Shown here one piece after another: positions 15,190-23,636 of a DNA stretch of 64,000 nt; the stretch's first letter is position 1; every line of letters begins with the position of its first letter. The translations under genes were made by a program, and so were the position numbers. Origin of the DNA: Arthrobacter sp. C2 (lineage in GTDB: Bacteria; Actinomycetota; Actinomycetes; Actinomycetales; Micrococcaceae); the NCBI GenBank assembly GCA_024207135.1, contig CP042428.1:4278001-4342000 (forward strand), read 5' to 3'. The notes under the pieces were generated by a model. That model worked only from the letters and a program-made list of their open reading frames with translations. It searched no databases and was not told the origin of the DNA.

Positions 15190-18120
15190 TCAGGGCCTGC
15201 CGTGCCCGGGCGCCCGGGCGGTTGCCTGGCCAGTGACAAGCCGGGAGAGTTCCTTGCGGTTTGCCGTGCCCGTTTTGCGCAGCATGCTCGACACGTGCGT
15301 GCTGACGGTCTTCTCGCTGATGTCCAATGCCCGGGCGATCTGGGCGTAGGTGGCACCGGAGACCACATGGCCAAGCAGCTGCCGTTCGCGCACGGTCAGG
15401 CCCGGCCATTGCACCGGGCCACCCGCAGGGGATCCCCGGACCGGTCCGAGCGTGGCGATCCCGGCCTGGGCGGCAATTTCCTTCAGCGAGGCGAGGAGCG
15501 GAAGCGCCTTGAGCCGCCCAGACAGCTCGAGTCCGCGGCGAAGGATTTCGGTGGCCATGGCGCGTTCGGTGCGGGCAGGCACCAGCAGGGCCTCCACGGC
15601 CCGCCAACAGGCATAGGCTTCCTCCCAGCACAGCGAGGTGTCCCGGAATGCATCGGCGGCCAGTACCCATTCCTCCGGGGTTCCGGTGCCGGAACGGGCA
15701 CGGCCGATCTCGGCCCGATACAGCAGCGTGAAGGCCTCGAGCTGCCGGGTGTACAGCTCGGATTCGAAGGCCTCGTGCGGCAGCCGGGGAAAACGCCGCA
15801 GCAGGTCCTCAACGAGCGCCAACAGCCCATCGGTGGGCCGGTCCTCGTCCGTGGCCCGGTGGATCAGGTCGGCCAGCGCGCGGGCGGCCAGCGGCAGCTT
15901 CCATTCGTTCATGTTCCGGCCCATGCGTTCGGGGTTGGCGTTGCGCATGGCGGCCTCATAGGCCGCGCCGGGATTGCCCGCCGCCAGGTGGACCTCGGCA
16001 CTGACGGGATCAAAGGGAAGATTCATGAACTCGGACTTCTGCGCCGAGATTTCCTCGGCACGGGCCAGGTGCGCTTCCGCCTCGTGTTGCCGGCCCTGCC
16101 ACAGCGCCAGCCGGGCGGCCGTCAGCCTGACCCCGGCATCTCCCATGATCCCGGGGTCCGAACCCAGGGCCACGCGAAGCGCCGTGCCGCATTCCCTCCA
16201 CCGGCCGATGGCCATGTAGCTGCTGGCCATGTATCCGGAGATCGTGGCGATGTACACGTGCGGGGCCCCCAACCCGGCCAGGGTCTGGCGCCCCGCCTCG
16301 AGGCAATCGATATAGGGCAGGCTGTCCCAGGCCTCCGTGGCGCTTGCCTGCCACATGATGGCGCTGAACAAGGCCCAGAAGTCCCGGGCGGGCGCCGCCG
16401 CCTCCACCGCCAGTCCCGAGAGCTCGCGGCACCGGGCCAGGTCCCCGGTGGCTATGGCGGCCATGGCGTTGGCGCTCAGGGCCGATGACAGGGCCCGGGA
16501 ATTGCCCGGCCGCCGGGCGGCGGCCAGTGCCTCGGATGCATGGGCGGCACCGCGGGGTTCGTTGTTCCACAACTCGGCAGCGGCAAGCCCGGCCAGGGCC
16601 AGGGCATATTGCCAGCTGTCCGCATCCGCACCGGCCAGTTCGACGGCGCGCTGCATCCGGGCACGTGCCAGGAACTCCCGGCCGGTGGTGAAGCGCAGCT
16701 CGGCATCCCGCACCAGCAACTCGGCCAGCTCGAGCGGCCGCTGGCCGGGGTCGGTCTCCGCGGTCAAGGTTTCGATGGCTTCCAGCTCGTCTTCCATGGC
16801 CCCCGCGTTTGCCGCGGCGGCGCGCAAGGACTTGAGCAGCGCTTCACGTTCCTGCGGGTCGTGGCCGAGGCTTCCTTGGAGCTCCAAGGCGCGGCGCAGC
16901 AGGCGCACTTCACCGACCATTCCGCCGGTTTCGGTGGCGGCCGCTGCGGCGCGCAGGGTGCATGCGAAGGCGTCGGCGGTGTTCCCGGCAGCATCATGGT
17001 GGTGGGCCAAGGCGGCCAGGGTCTCGAAATCCGCGGGGGACCCGCGATCCAGCCGCCTGGCCTCGTGTGCCGCGAAAGCCGCGTGCAACCGCCGTCGATG
17101 TCCGTTCTCGAGCCGTTGTTCGAGGACTTCGGCGATGAGCGGATGGTGGAACCACCACAGGCTTCCGCCGGGTTCGCGGTCGGTGATTCCCGCGGCCGCC
17201 GCCTCGTCCAAGAGCGCCGGTGCCTCGCCGAGTGCCGCTGGTTGCTGTACCAGGTCATCCAGGTCCTCGGCGCGCATCGGATGCCCGCCGACGGCCATCA
17301 CCTCGGTGAGCTCGCGCGTCTGGGGCGAAAGCGAATGCCAGGATCGCAGGACCGCCGCTCTCAGGTTCGCCGGCAGGCGTGGGGGCAGGTGCCGCGCGTC
17401 CGCCGGCAGACCGGAAACCATCAGCCGGTTCAGGTAGGGGTTCCCGGCCGTGTGCGAAAAAACCTCGCTGATCAAGGACCGGTGCGGTTCCGCGCCCAGC
17501 GCCTGGGCCAGCTGGGCCCCCGTCGCCGCGTAGTCCAGGGGCCCCAGCGGCAGCCAGGACACACGTGGCATGCTTCGGACATCCGCCAGCCAGCGCTGCA
17601 ACGGGCGCTCGCCGCCGACAGCGCCGCTGCGCACGGTGGCGAGGATGGACAGTGGCCTGTCGCGGGGCCCCGCGATGAGATACCTCAGGGTGTCGAGGGT
17701 GGCCTCGTCGGCCCAATGCAGGTCATCGATCACCAGCACGACCGGTCGGGCCCGGCTGACCACCGACAGCCAATTGTCGATGGCCGCAATGGAATCATTT
17801 GTTGCCTGGCCGCCGGCTCCGAATACGGGCCGGGGGAAACCTTCCTCGAGACTGGCGCCGCGGAATGCTGTGCGCAGGGGAAGGAAGGGGAGGTTTACCG
17901 AAGCCAGGGGCAGGGACTCGCCCACCAGGACCAAGGCCGCTGGATCCGCCTTTGCGCAGGCATGCCTGACCAATGCGGTCTTTCCAACGCCAGGGTCCCC
18001 GGAAACCACCAGGGTGTCCGCCATATGGGCGACGGCGCTGTGCAGCGTGTCGCCAATGAGATCCAGTTCCAGGGAGCGACCCACGAGTTCCGGACCGCTC
18101 CATTCACGATCGGGGGCCAT
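15190..18120 (-). CDS. LuxR family transcriptional regulator with N-terminal AAA ATPase (LAL type), copy 2
   Basis: 976 residues, same plan as copy 1: ELVGR at 11-15, Walker A GDPGVGKT at 41-48 (identical position), Walker B VVLVIDDLHWAD, a long helical repeat region, and the C-terminal LuxR/GerE domain LTVRERQLLGHVVSG with EKTVSTHVSSM. The two copies align nearly gap-free, so this is a duplication that has since diverged. It is divergent from the secreted protein at 18276, repeating the arrangement of copy 1. The promoter region between them carries CTGAGG-CCC-CCTCAG just upstream of the start, a possible autoregulatory site. Inducer and targets are unknown. Confidence 0.9.
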   Translation of the reverse strand: MAPDREWSGPELVGRSLELDLIGDTLHSAVAHMADTLVVSGDPGVGKTALVRHACAKADPAALVLVGESLPLASVNLPFLPLRTAFRGASLEEGFPRPVFGAGGQATNDSIAAIDNWLSVVSRARPVVLVIDDLHWADEATLDTLRYLIAGPRDRPLSILATVRSGAVGGERPLQRWLADVRSMPRVSWLPLGPLDYAATGAQLAQALGAEPHRSLISEVFSHTAGNPYLNRLMVSGLPADARHLPPRLPANLRAAVLRSWHSLSPQTRELTEVMAVGGHPMRAEDLDDLVQQPAALGEAPALLDEAAAAGITDREPGGSLWWFHHPLIAEVLEQRLENGHRRRLHAAFAAHEARRLDRGSPADFETLAALAHHHDAAGNTADAFACTLRAAAAATETGGMVGEVRLLRRALELQGSLGHDPQEREALLKSLRAAAANAGAMEDELEAIETLTAETDPGQRPLELAELLVRDAELRFTTGREFLARARMQRAVELAGADADSWQYALALAGLAAAELWNNEPRGAAHASEALAAARRPGNSRALSSALSANAMAAIATGDLARCRELSGLAVEAAAPARDFWALFSAIMWQASATEAWDSLPYIDCLEAGRQTLAGLGAPHVYIATISGYMASSYMAIGRWRECGTALRVALGSDPGIMGDAGVRLTAARLALWQGRQHEAEAHLARAEEISAQKSEFMNLPFDPVSAEVHLAAGNPGAAYEAAMRNANPERMGRNMNEWKLPLAARALADLIHRATDEDRPTDGLLALVEDLLRRFPRLPHEAFESELYTRQLEAFTLLYRAEIGRARSGTGTPEEWVLAADAFRDTSLCWEEAYACWRAVEALLVPARTERAMATEILRRGLELSGRLKALPLLASLKEIAAQAGIATLGPVRGSPAGGPVQWPGLTVRERQLLGHVVSGATYAQIARALDISEKTVSTHVSSMLRKTGTANRKELSRLVTGQATARAPGHGRP

Positions 18121-18137
18121 GTGGACAAGTGTCGCAC

Positions 18138-18152
18138 CTGAGGCCCCCTCAG
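18138..18152 (+). promoter_or_regulatory. Palindrome CTGAGG-N3-CCTCAG in the divergent region of locus 2
   Basis: A perfect 6-bp inverted repeat with a 3-base spacer lies about 20 bases upstream of LuxR regulator copy 2. Related half-sites follow at AATCTGAGGGG and near TCTGGGGGTCAG (18171-18203). AATCTCAGGGG in locus 1 is a near match. This is a candidate binding site for the LuxR-type regulators; the assignment is inference. Confidence 0.45.
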
Positions 18153-18204
18153 ACGAGAGCGCCTGGAATCTGAGGGGGGTGGCCTCCTGATCTGGGGGTC
18201 AGGT

Positions 18205-18248
18205 TCCGATGCGGCCGCAATGTGCCCGGGAGCAGCGTTGAGGTATCG
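18205..18248 (+). promoter_or_regulatory. Shared upstream block of secreted-protein locus 2
   Basis: GTTCCGATGC ... GAGCAGCGTTGAGGTATCG parallels GTTCCCGATGC ... GAGCAAGGTTGAGGTATCG at locus 1. The identical 12-base core is at 18237-18248, 27 bases before the ATG. It is conserved between two otherwise diverged intergenic regions. Confidence 0.5.
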
Positions 18249-18275
18249 AATTCAGGAAATATGGAAGGTGGCATC

Positions 18276-18578
18276 ATGTTTTTCCCGCACAAGGCGTCGG
18301 GGGTCACCGGCTTGGCCGCCAGCCTACTGTTTTTGACGGGTCTGGGCTCTCTATCCGCGATGGCAACGGCAGACCCAGCACCGACTGGGACGACGATCCA
18401 AGAGACAACCACGTACTTTTGCGTGCTGCCAGGGGTTGGGGGGCAAGTGGTTCGTTGTGTCTGTCCCGCCGGTGACGGCGTCGGTACTCCGCCGTGGCTG
18501 CATAAGCCTGAACAGGGCCTGGCCCATTTCCCGGTCCTTCCGGGCCACGGTGGAAAGACCCGGGTGTCCCGGACATGA
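18276..18578 (+). CDS. Small secreted Cys-containing protein 2, paired with LuxR regulator copy 2
   Basis: 100 residues. Signal peptide with a short basic start (MFFPHK), hydrophobic stretch VTGLAASLLFLTGLGSLS and likely cleavage after AMATA (about residue 32). The mature part shares the plan of secreted protein 1: a TTT-rich segment, CVLPGVGGQVVRC, then GVGTPPW. It has a third Cys (RCVC) and a 20-residue extension with GLAHFPVLPGHGG that protein 1 lacks. GGAAGG lies 7 bases before the ATG. The stop overlaps an ATG of the downstream lipoprotein frame (ATGA). It is not a family I recognise. A secreted effector, a surface peptide or a signal are all possible. Confidence 0.65.
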   Translation: MFFPHKASGVTGLAASLLFLTGLGSLSAMATADPAPTGTTIQETTTYFCVLPGVGGQVVRCVCPAGDGVGTPPWLHKPEQGLAHFPVLPGHGGKTRVSRT

Positions 18579-18766
18579 CTCGGTCCTTTTGGCGGGAATT
18601 TGCCGGGTGGCGGCGTCCGAGCGCAGTGCACATTCCGTGCGGCCTCGTGGGCACAGCGCTTTTCGGCGAACCACATGAACCCCCTGCTACTGTGCCATCG
18701 CACCCAAGTGAATTCCCGTTTGTGGACCGGCCCGATCTGGCGCCGACCACGACACGTTTCTTCCCC

Positions 18767-19372
18767 TTGGACAAGAAGCACTGGGCGTTTTATCTCATGG
18801 TCGCCATCACAGTTGTCTCGACCCTTTCGGGGTGCACCGCGGTGGTCAATGACGTGGACGTGGCCACCACCGAGCTGTCGTCCCGCCGCACGCCCCAGCC
18901 ACCCGTTGCCATGCTTCCGCCGGCCGTCGCCACCCCCACCATGTCGGCTGCCCCGGATCCACAACAGGCATCGCGCAGCATCGAGGCGCTGCTGCGCTCC
19001 GGCGAACACCCGCTGGCCGGTGCCGTCCCGGGTTCCGAGCAGGTCCTGCTCAGTGTCGAACGTAACCGCGGCTTCTCCTTCGCCCTCCCTGCCCGGGCCA
19101 GGGGCGTGTACTTGTGGATCGCGGTGCGCTGCAGGCGTCCGGTTCCGCTGTCGCTGCTGGCCTTCGACGCCGCCGGCCGCACCACGCTCATGTACACGCC
19201 GGACCACTGCCCTGGGGCCGACTTGGTGGCCGGGCCCCTGGACACCACGGAAACCAGAGGCATCCTCACCATCCCGAACGGCTCCCCGTTGCATTTCACG
19301 CTGGTCTCCGGCCAACTCGCGAACGCCGATGACCGGGCAGGCACCCGTTGGCCGCGAAAATTCCTGCGGTGA
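18767..19372 (+). CDS. Lipoprotein, paralogue of the next gene
   Basis: The likely start is TTG 18767, giving a lipoprotein signal (MDKKHW n-region, hydrophobic core, lipobox LSGC with Cys at residue 23) and 201 residues. The frame is open back to ATG 18575, which overlaps the secreted-protein stop, but those 64 extra codons have low third-position GC and would bury the lipobox, so I reject them. The mature protein has a Pro/Thr-rich linker and then a domain with GEHPLAGAVPGSEQVLLS, LWIAVRC and a second Cys in DHCPG. The neighbouring lipoprotein shares this domain, including the PGSExVL and CR motifs. Function unknown; the location would be the outer face of the membrane. Confidence 0.6.
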   Translation: MDKKHWAFYLMVAITVVSTLSGCTAVVNDVDVATTELSSRRTPQPPVAMLPPAVATPTMSAAPDPQQASRSIEALLRSGEHPLAGAVPGSEQVLLSVERNRGFSFALPARARGVYLWIAVRCRRPVPLSLLAFDAAGRTTLMYTPDHCPGADLVAGPLDTTETRGILTIPNGSPLHFTLVSGQLANADDRAGTRWPRKFLR

Positions 19373-19381
19373 TGAACGGAC

Positions 19382-19999
19382 ATGAAGGATCTCGCCCGCG
19401 AGTCCGGCCCGGCGCGGCGTTCAGGTCCAGGACCACATCCCTTCCTTGCCCTGGCAGCCCGGCTGTGCTTGGTGTGCCTGGCCACCGGGTGCACCCCGCT
19501 CAACGTAGAGCCCCCGCCCACTGGTGAGCCCGGTCCACCGGTTACCGGGCCGTCCTTCATCCCCGAAACCCAGGTCTTGCCCGTGGTCCCTTCCCCGCAC
19601 GAACCCGGCGGGGGCACCAGGCGCCCGACCCATGCAGAGCTCATTGCCCAAGGCAAGAGCCCGTTGCCCGGTGCCCTGCCTGGCAGCGAAAAGGTCCTGA
19701 TGCACTTCCACGGCAAGGGCGAGGCCAGGATCGTGCTGCCGGCCCAACGTTCCGGCGCGCTGCTGTGGATCCTGGTCGGCTGCCGGAGCGAGGCGCCGTT
19801 GACCATCCGGTCGCTGAACCTCTACGGCGTCGTGGTGGCCCGCTACGATCTGGAGCCTTGCCGTGAGGCCGAGGGCGGCGGGGGCACCGAGGACGGCACC
19901 TCGACCCTGGTGGAGATCTGGACCAGCCCGGACGTGGAGTACGACCTGAGTGTCATTTCCTCGGAGCCACGCACCGGCAGGGGCGTGCCCGAACGATGA
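19382..19999 (+). CDS. Lipoprotein, paralogue of the previous gene
   Basis: 205 residues with an Arg-containing n-region, hydrophobic segment LALAARLCLVCLATGC and lipobox Cys at residue 37. A Pro-rich linker follows, then a domain with SPLPGALPGSEKVLMHF, LLWILVGCRSEAPL and a second Cys in EPCRE. This domain matches the upstream lipoprotein position by position around PGSExVL and the two Cys residues, so the pair arose by duplication. It starts 9 bases after the previous stop, in one operon with the secreted protein. Not recognised beyond this. Confidence 0.65.
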   Translation: MKDLARESGPARRSGPGPHPFLALAARLCLVCLATGCTPLNVEPPPTGEPGPPVTGPSFIPETQVLPVVPSPHEPGGGTRRPTHAELIAQGKSPLPGALPGSEKVLMHFHGKGEARIVLPAQRSGALLWILVGCRSEAPLTIRSLNLYGVVVARYDLEPCREAEGGGGTEDGTSTLVEIWTSPDVEYDLSVISSEPRTGRGVPER

Positions 20000-20273
20000 A
20001 AGGGCTGCCGGGGATTCCTTGCGGATCGGCCATGGCCGGTGCCGTATCGGCCGACGGCCATCGGTGCCCGGAGGGCAGGCTGCGGCGGAACGGTCCGGGC
20101 GGTGTTCCCCCCGTGTCGGATCGACGGCTGGCGCCGGAATGCCAAGGCAGGAAACCAGACAGCACCGAGGTGCGCCTGCTGCGCAGGATGGCGCACCGTG
20201 CGGCACCGCATTCAAGCGGTTTTTTCTCCGCCCCGAACCACCTGGAAGGTGCAAACAATACTCGCATTAAGGC
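20000..20273. other. Intergenic region without a recognisable gene
   Basis: After the second lipoprotein the reading frames that cross this stretch lack a ribosome site and any domain. One of them would run into glyS in the wrong frame. I see no hairpin with a T-tail. Confidence 0.4.
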
Positions 20274-20528
20274 ATGGACATGCTACCGATCGTGGTCATC
20301 GCACGGATCGTCCTGTTCTGCCTGTTGTCGACAATATTGGGGCTCACTCGGAACCTGGACAAACGTGCACGTGACGTGCAGGGGAAGGACCCAGCAACGC
20401 ATGAACCTCCTGGCCGAGGCAGCAATCGGGAGGTTCGGACGCCGCCGGTGCGGCGTGGATACGGGGTGCCGCGCATCATGCCCCGGGGCCGAGGCGGAAA
20501 CTCGGACTTCACATGGCAAACGCGTTAG
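20274..20528 (+). CDS. Possible small membrane protein, doubtful
   Basis: An 84-codon frame starts just after TAAGG. It begins with a hydrophobic segment (MLPIVVIARIVLFCLLSTIL) and continues with an Arg/Pro-rich tail. Codon third positions are GC-rich in the first 37 codons but less so afterwards. Its stop codon overlaps the TAGGCT that looks like the glyS -10 box. It may be a short membrane peptide or chance. Confidence 0.25.
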   Translation: MDMLPIVVIARIVLFCLLSTILGLTRNLDKRARDVQGKDPATHEPPGRGSNREVRTPPVRRGYGVPRIMPRGRGGNSDFTWQTR

Positions 20529-20531
20529 GCT
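20526..20531 (+). promoter_or_regulatory. Candidate -10 box for glyS
   Basis: TAGGCT lies 62 bases upstream of the glyS start, with a weak TCGGAC -35 about 18 bases before it. No T-box-like specifier structure was seen in the leader. Confidence 0.35.
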
Positions 20532-20593
20532 TGGCGAGTATGTTTTCGCCCAACGGACCGCAACCAGCGGCCTCGTGAACCATTGGAGTTGTT

Positions 20594-21979
20594 ATGGCGC
20601 CTCAGTCCAAGCTCGATCAAGTCATCTCCCTCGCCAAACGGCGCGGCTTCGTCTTCCAGGCCGGTGAAATCTACGGTGGCTCCCGCTCGGCATGGGACTA
20701 CGGACCCCTGGGCACCGAGCTCAAGGAAAACATCAAGCGCGAGTGGTGGCAGACCTTCGTCCGCGGACGCGAGGACATGGTGGGACTGGATTCCTCCATC
20801 ATCCTGCCCAAGGCCGTCTGGGAGGCCTCCGGCCACGTGGAGACCTTCACCGATCCGCTGGTCGAGTGCACCTCCTGCCACAAGCGCCACCGCGCGGACC
20901 ACCTCCTCGAGGCCTTCGAGGTCAAGAAGAAGCGCAAGCCGGTCGACGGCATGAGCGAAATCGCCTGCCCCGACTGCGGCACCAAGGGCCAGTTCACCGA
21001 ACCGCAGATGTTCTCCGGGTTGATGAAGACCTTCCTGGGCCCGGTCGACACCGCCGCCGGCATGGCCTACATGCGCCCGGAAACCGCCCAGGGCATCTTC
21101 GTGAACTTCAACAACGTGCTCACCGCGTCCCGCAAGAAGCCGCCGTTCGGCATCGGCCAGATCGGCAAGGCCTTCCGCAACGAGATCACCCCGGGCAACT
21201 TCATCTTCCGCACCCGCGAGTTCGAGCAGATGGAAATCGAGTTCTTCACCGCACCCGAGGACGCCCCGGCGTTCTTCGACAAGTGGGTCGAGGACTGCTG
21301 GGCCTGGTTCCTGGACCTGGGCATCAACGAGGAAAACCTGCGCCGCTTCGACGTCCCCGAGGACGAGCGCGCCCACTACTCCGAGGCCACCATCGACTTC
21401 GAGTACCGCTTCGGCTTCCAGGGCTCGGAGTGGGGCGAGCTCATGGGCGTCGCCAACCGCACCGACTACGACCTGTCCAGCCACTCCAAGGCCTCGGGCA
21501 CCGAGCTGTCCTACTTCAATCAGGCCACCGGCGAGCGTTTCACCCCGTACGTGATCGAGCCGTCCTTCGGCCTGACCCGTTCGATGATGGCCTTCCTGGT
21601 CGACGCCTATGTCGAGGACGAAGCCCCGAACGCCAAGGGCGGGGTGGACAAGCGCACCGTGCTCAAGCTCGATCCTCGCCTGGCCCCGGTCAAGGCCGCG
21701 GTGCTGCCGCTCTCGCGCAACGAGGACCTGTCCCCGAAGGCCAAGGCGCTGGCCGCCGAGCTGCGGAAGTCCTGGAACATCGACTTCGACGACGCCGGCG
21801 CCATTGGCCGCCGCTACCGCCGCCAGGACGAGATCGGCACGCCGTTCTGCATCACCGTGGACTTCGACACCCTCGAGGACCAGGCCGTGACCATCCGCGA
21901 CCGCGACACCATGACCCAGGAACGCGTGGCATTGGACAAGGTGCGCACCTACCTGTCCGAGCGCCTCAACGGAGCCTAG
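20594..21979 (+). CDS. glyS: Glycine--tRNA ligase
   Basis: A 461-residue homodimeric class II aminoacyl-tRNA synthetase that charges tRNA-Gly in the cytoplasm. The N-terminus [17 protein letters not shown] and [11 protein letters not shown] are diagnostic of the alpha2-type enzyme. A zinc-ribbon-like CTSCH ... CPDCG insert follows, then class II motif 2 ([23 protein letters not shown]) and the C-terminal anticodon-binding domain with [18 protein letters not shown] precedes the ATG by about 6 bases. It is separated by only 4 bases from the following GNAT gene. In related genomes glyS lies close to dusB-dgt-dnaG, as here. Confidence 0.97.
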   Translation: MAPQSKLDQVISLAKRRGFVFQAGEIYGGSRSAWDYGPLGTELKENIKREWWQTFVRGREDMVGLDSSIILPKAVWEASGHVETFTDPLVECTSCHKRHRADHLLEAFEVKKKRKPVDGMSEIACPDCGTKGQFTEPQMFSGLMKTFLGPVDTAAGMAYMRPETAQGIFVNFNNVLTASRKKPPFGIGQIGKAFRNEITPGNFIFRTREFEQMEIEFFTAPEDAPAFFDKWVEDCWAWFLDLGINEENLRRFDVPEDERAHYSEATIDFEYRFGFQGSEWGELMGVANRTDYDLSSHSKASGTELSYFNQATGERFTPYVIEPSFGLTRSMMAFLVDAYVEDEAPNAKGGVDKRTVLKLDPRLAPVKAAVLPLSRNEDLSPKAKALAAELRKSWNIDFDDAGAIGRRYRRQDEIGTPFCITVDFDTLEDQAVTIRDRDTMTQERVALDKVRTYLSERLNGA

Positions 21980-21983
21980 GGCC

Positions 21984-22901
21984 ATGTCGACACTCGAGTA
22001 CCGGCCCTGGGCGGACGGGGACGATCTGGCGCTGCTGGAGATCTTCGGCGACCCGGCTTCCCCGCACGCCCACCAGGACCGGACGATGTTCCGCAAGGAT
22101 TCGGATGCGCCCTTCAGCCGCGCGCTGGTGGCCACCGACCAGGGCATCGCGGTGGCCGCGGGCGTGGTGTTCGCCTCGACGCTGCATCCGCAGCGGCTGT
22201 GGCTGTATGTGGAGGTTGCGCGGGAGCACCGCCGCACCGGCGTGGGCACCGAGCTGGTGGCGCGCCTTCGGGCGTTGGTCCCGGCCGGGCAAAGCGCCGA
22301 GCTGAAGGCCCGCTACACCGTGACCGCGGGAACCGATGCGGGAGCCGCGGCCGGGTTCTGCGCGTCGCTGGGCATGAAGCAGATCCAGGTGGCCCGCGAC
22401 GTGGTCGTCGAGCCCGGCGGCCTGGCGCTGCCGCACTTCGACGACGACGGGCTGACCCTGGAGGACATCGGAACCGGCAGCGTCGAGCTCACCAAGCTGG
22501 TGATCGGGTTCTACAACTCGATCCACGCGTGGGATCCGGCGAACATGACCCTGGGCAGCGCGCAGAAGATGCTGCTCGATGACGCCACCGGTGCCCAGGG
22601 CGTGATCGTGTTCCGCGACAAGCCCAAGGCCCAGGGCGGGAAGATCCTGTCCTTCGCCATCAGCTACACCCCGGCGCGCGCCGATGCGCCCGCCGACGTG
22701 CTGCTGGGCTGGAACCCGGAACTCGGCCAGGACGAATCGGCCGAGCCGATCCGCGGGATGCTGGCCATGCTGGCCCACCAGTACCCGGTGAAGCTGGAGG
22801 TCGACGGTTCCATGGTCGTGCTCTCCTCGCTGATCGACATCCTGGTCGCGGCCAAGCACGCCACGGTCACCGCCACCACGCACATCGTGGCGACCGCGTA
22901 G
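21984..22901 (+). CDS. GNAT family N-acetyltransferase
   Basis: 305 residues with two GNAT-like halves. The N-terminal half has the acetyl-CoA-binding strand and loop LWLYVEVAREHRRTGVGTELV (Q/RxxGxG/A type). The second half starts near IGTGSVELTKLVIG and is degenerate, lacking an obvious CoA loop. Such tandem GNATs acetylate amino groups of small molecules or proteins. It begins 4 bases after glyS and is very probably co-transcribed, though no functional link is known. It is followed by a strong hairpin. Confidence 0.8.
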   Translation: MSTLEYRPWADGDDLALLEIFGDPASPHAHQDRTMFRKDSDAPFSRALVATDQGIAVAAGVVFASTLHPQRLWLYVEVAREHRRTGVGTELVARLRALVPAGQSAELKARYTVTAGTDAGAAAGFCASLGMKQIQVARDVVVEPGGLALPHFDDDGLTLEDIGTGSVELTKLVIGFYNSIHAWDPANMTLGSAQKMLLDDATGAQGVIVFRDKPKAQGGKILSFAISYTPARADAPADVLLGWNPELGQDESAEPIRGMLAMLAHQYPVKLEVDGSMVVLSSLIDILVAAKHATVTATTHIVATA

Positions 22902-22910
22902 TTTCACCTG

Positions 22911-22970
22911 CAACGCCGATGGCGTCGGATGCTTCCCCTGCTCGGGGAGTGTTCGGCGCCGTTGGCGTTT
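22911..22970 (+). terminator. Probable terminator after the glyS-GNAT unit
   Basis: An outer AACGCC/GGCGTT pair encloses a GCTTCCCC-TGCTC-GGGGAG hairpin and ends in TTTTC. Confidence 0.5.
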
Positions 22971-22996
22971 TCGGGTGGATAACGATGGCACACCAT

Positions 22997-23056
22997 CTTG
23001 TATCACTCTATTGACACAAGGTGCTGGCGGTGCTTGTATTGTTGCACTGGTACAAG
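22997..23056 (+). promoter_or_regulatory. Promoter and candidate GntR operator
   Basis: TTGACA (23011-23016) is followed 18 bases later by TGTATT (23035-23040), a good promoter. CTTGTA (23033-23038) and TACAAG (23051-23056) form a perfect inverted repeat with a 12-base spacer covering the -10. An imperfect second one (CTTGT 22997-23001, ACAAG 23016-23020) covers the -35. This layout suits negative autoregulation by the GntR protein encoded immediately downstream. Confidence 0.6.
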
Positions 23057-23072
23057 TTGGGGAGGGGGAATC

Positions 23073-23507
23073 ATGAACGCATCAATCGCGTCCGACGGAT
23101 CTCCCCGCCCACCCGCGCCGCCGACACCGGAAGCATTGGGCGCCGGTGCGGTCACCGTGGACCCGGCGCATCCGTCGGGTCCCGCCGAACAGGTCCGCAG
23201 CCAGCTCGCTGCACTGATCCAGGGCGGTGTGCTGGCAGCCAATGCCAAGCTGCCCACCGTGCGCCAGCTCGCCGGGGACCTGCGTCTGGCCGCAGGCACC
23301 GTGGCCAAGGCCTACAGGGAACTGGAAGCAGCCGGGCTGGTCCGCACCGGCCGCGCCGCAGGAACCCGGGTCAACCCGGGCCAGGGCCTGGCCGCACCGG
23401 CACGCGCCGAAGCCCTGGTCTTCGCCAGGGCGGCACGCGCCGCGGGCCTGAACCTTGAACAGGCACAGGCGTTGCTCGCGGTGGGGTGGGACCGCACGGC
23501 AAGCTGA
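23073..23507 (+). CDS. GntR family transcriptional regulator (YtrA-type)
   Basis: 144 residues: a winged-helix domain (PAEQVRSQLAALIQGGVL, then LPTVRQLAGDLRLAAGTVAK with the recognition helix, then AYRELEAAGLVRTGRAAGTRV wing) and a short C-terminal helix instead of a large ligand domain, the YtrA hallmark. Such regulators usually repress their own operon together with transporter or membrane genes. GGAGGGGGAA precedes the ATG. The promoter holds two CTTGT/ACAAG palindromes. The likely target is this gene and the membrane protein that follows 129 bases later. A decayed relative lies at 8460-8540. Confidence 0.88.
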   Translation: MNASIASDGSPRPPAPPTPEALGAGAVTVDPAHPSGPAEQVRSQLAALIQGGVLAANAKLPTVRQLAGDLRLAAGTVAKAYRELEAAGLVRTGRAAGTRVNPGQGLAAPARAEALVFARAARAAGLNLEQAQALLAVGWDRTAS

Positions 23508-23636
23508 GAAATCACTTCGTCCCCGCCACCACCTGCCGGCGTCCGCACGCCAGGTGCCGGGGACCTCGAGGGCACGTCGAGGGGCTGCGGATGACGGACC
23601 CCGGCAGGGGTCTCCCGGCTCAAGGTGGGATGAACG

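Noticed and set aside
20528-20593. T-box riboswitch before glyS
   Set aside because: The leader is too short and no T-box sequence or specifier loop is visible.
19996-20667. Frame running from the second lipoprotein into glyS
   Set aside because: It overlaps the glyS start in another frame and shows no recognisable protein features.
20525-22249. 574-codon minus-strand frame across glyS
   Set aside because: Antisense shadow of a certain gene, with an unlikely composition.
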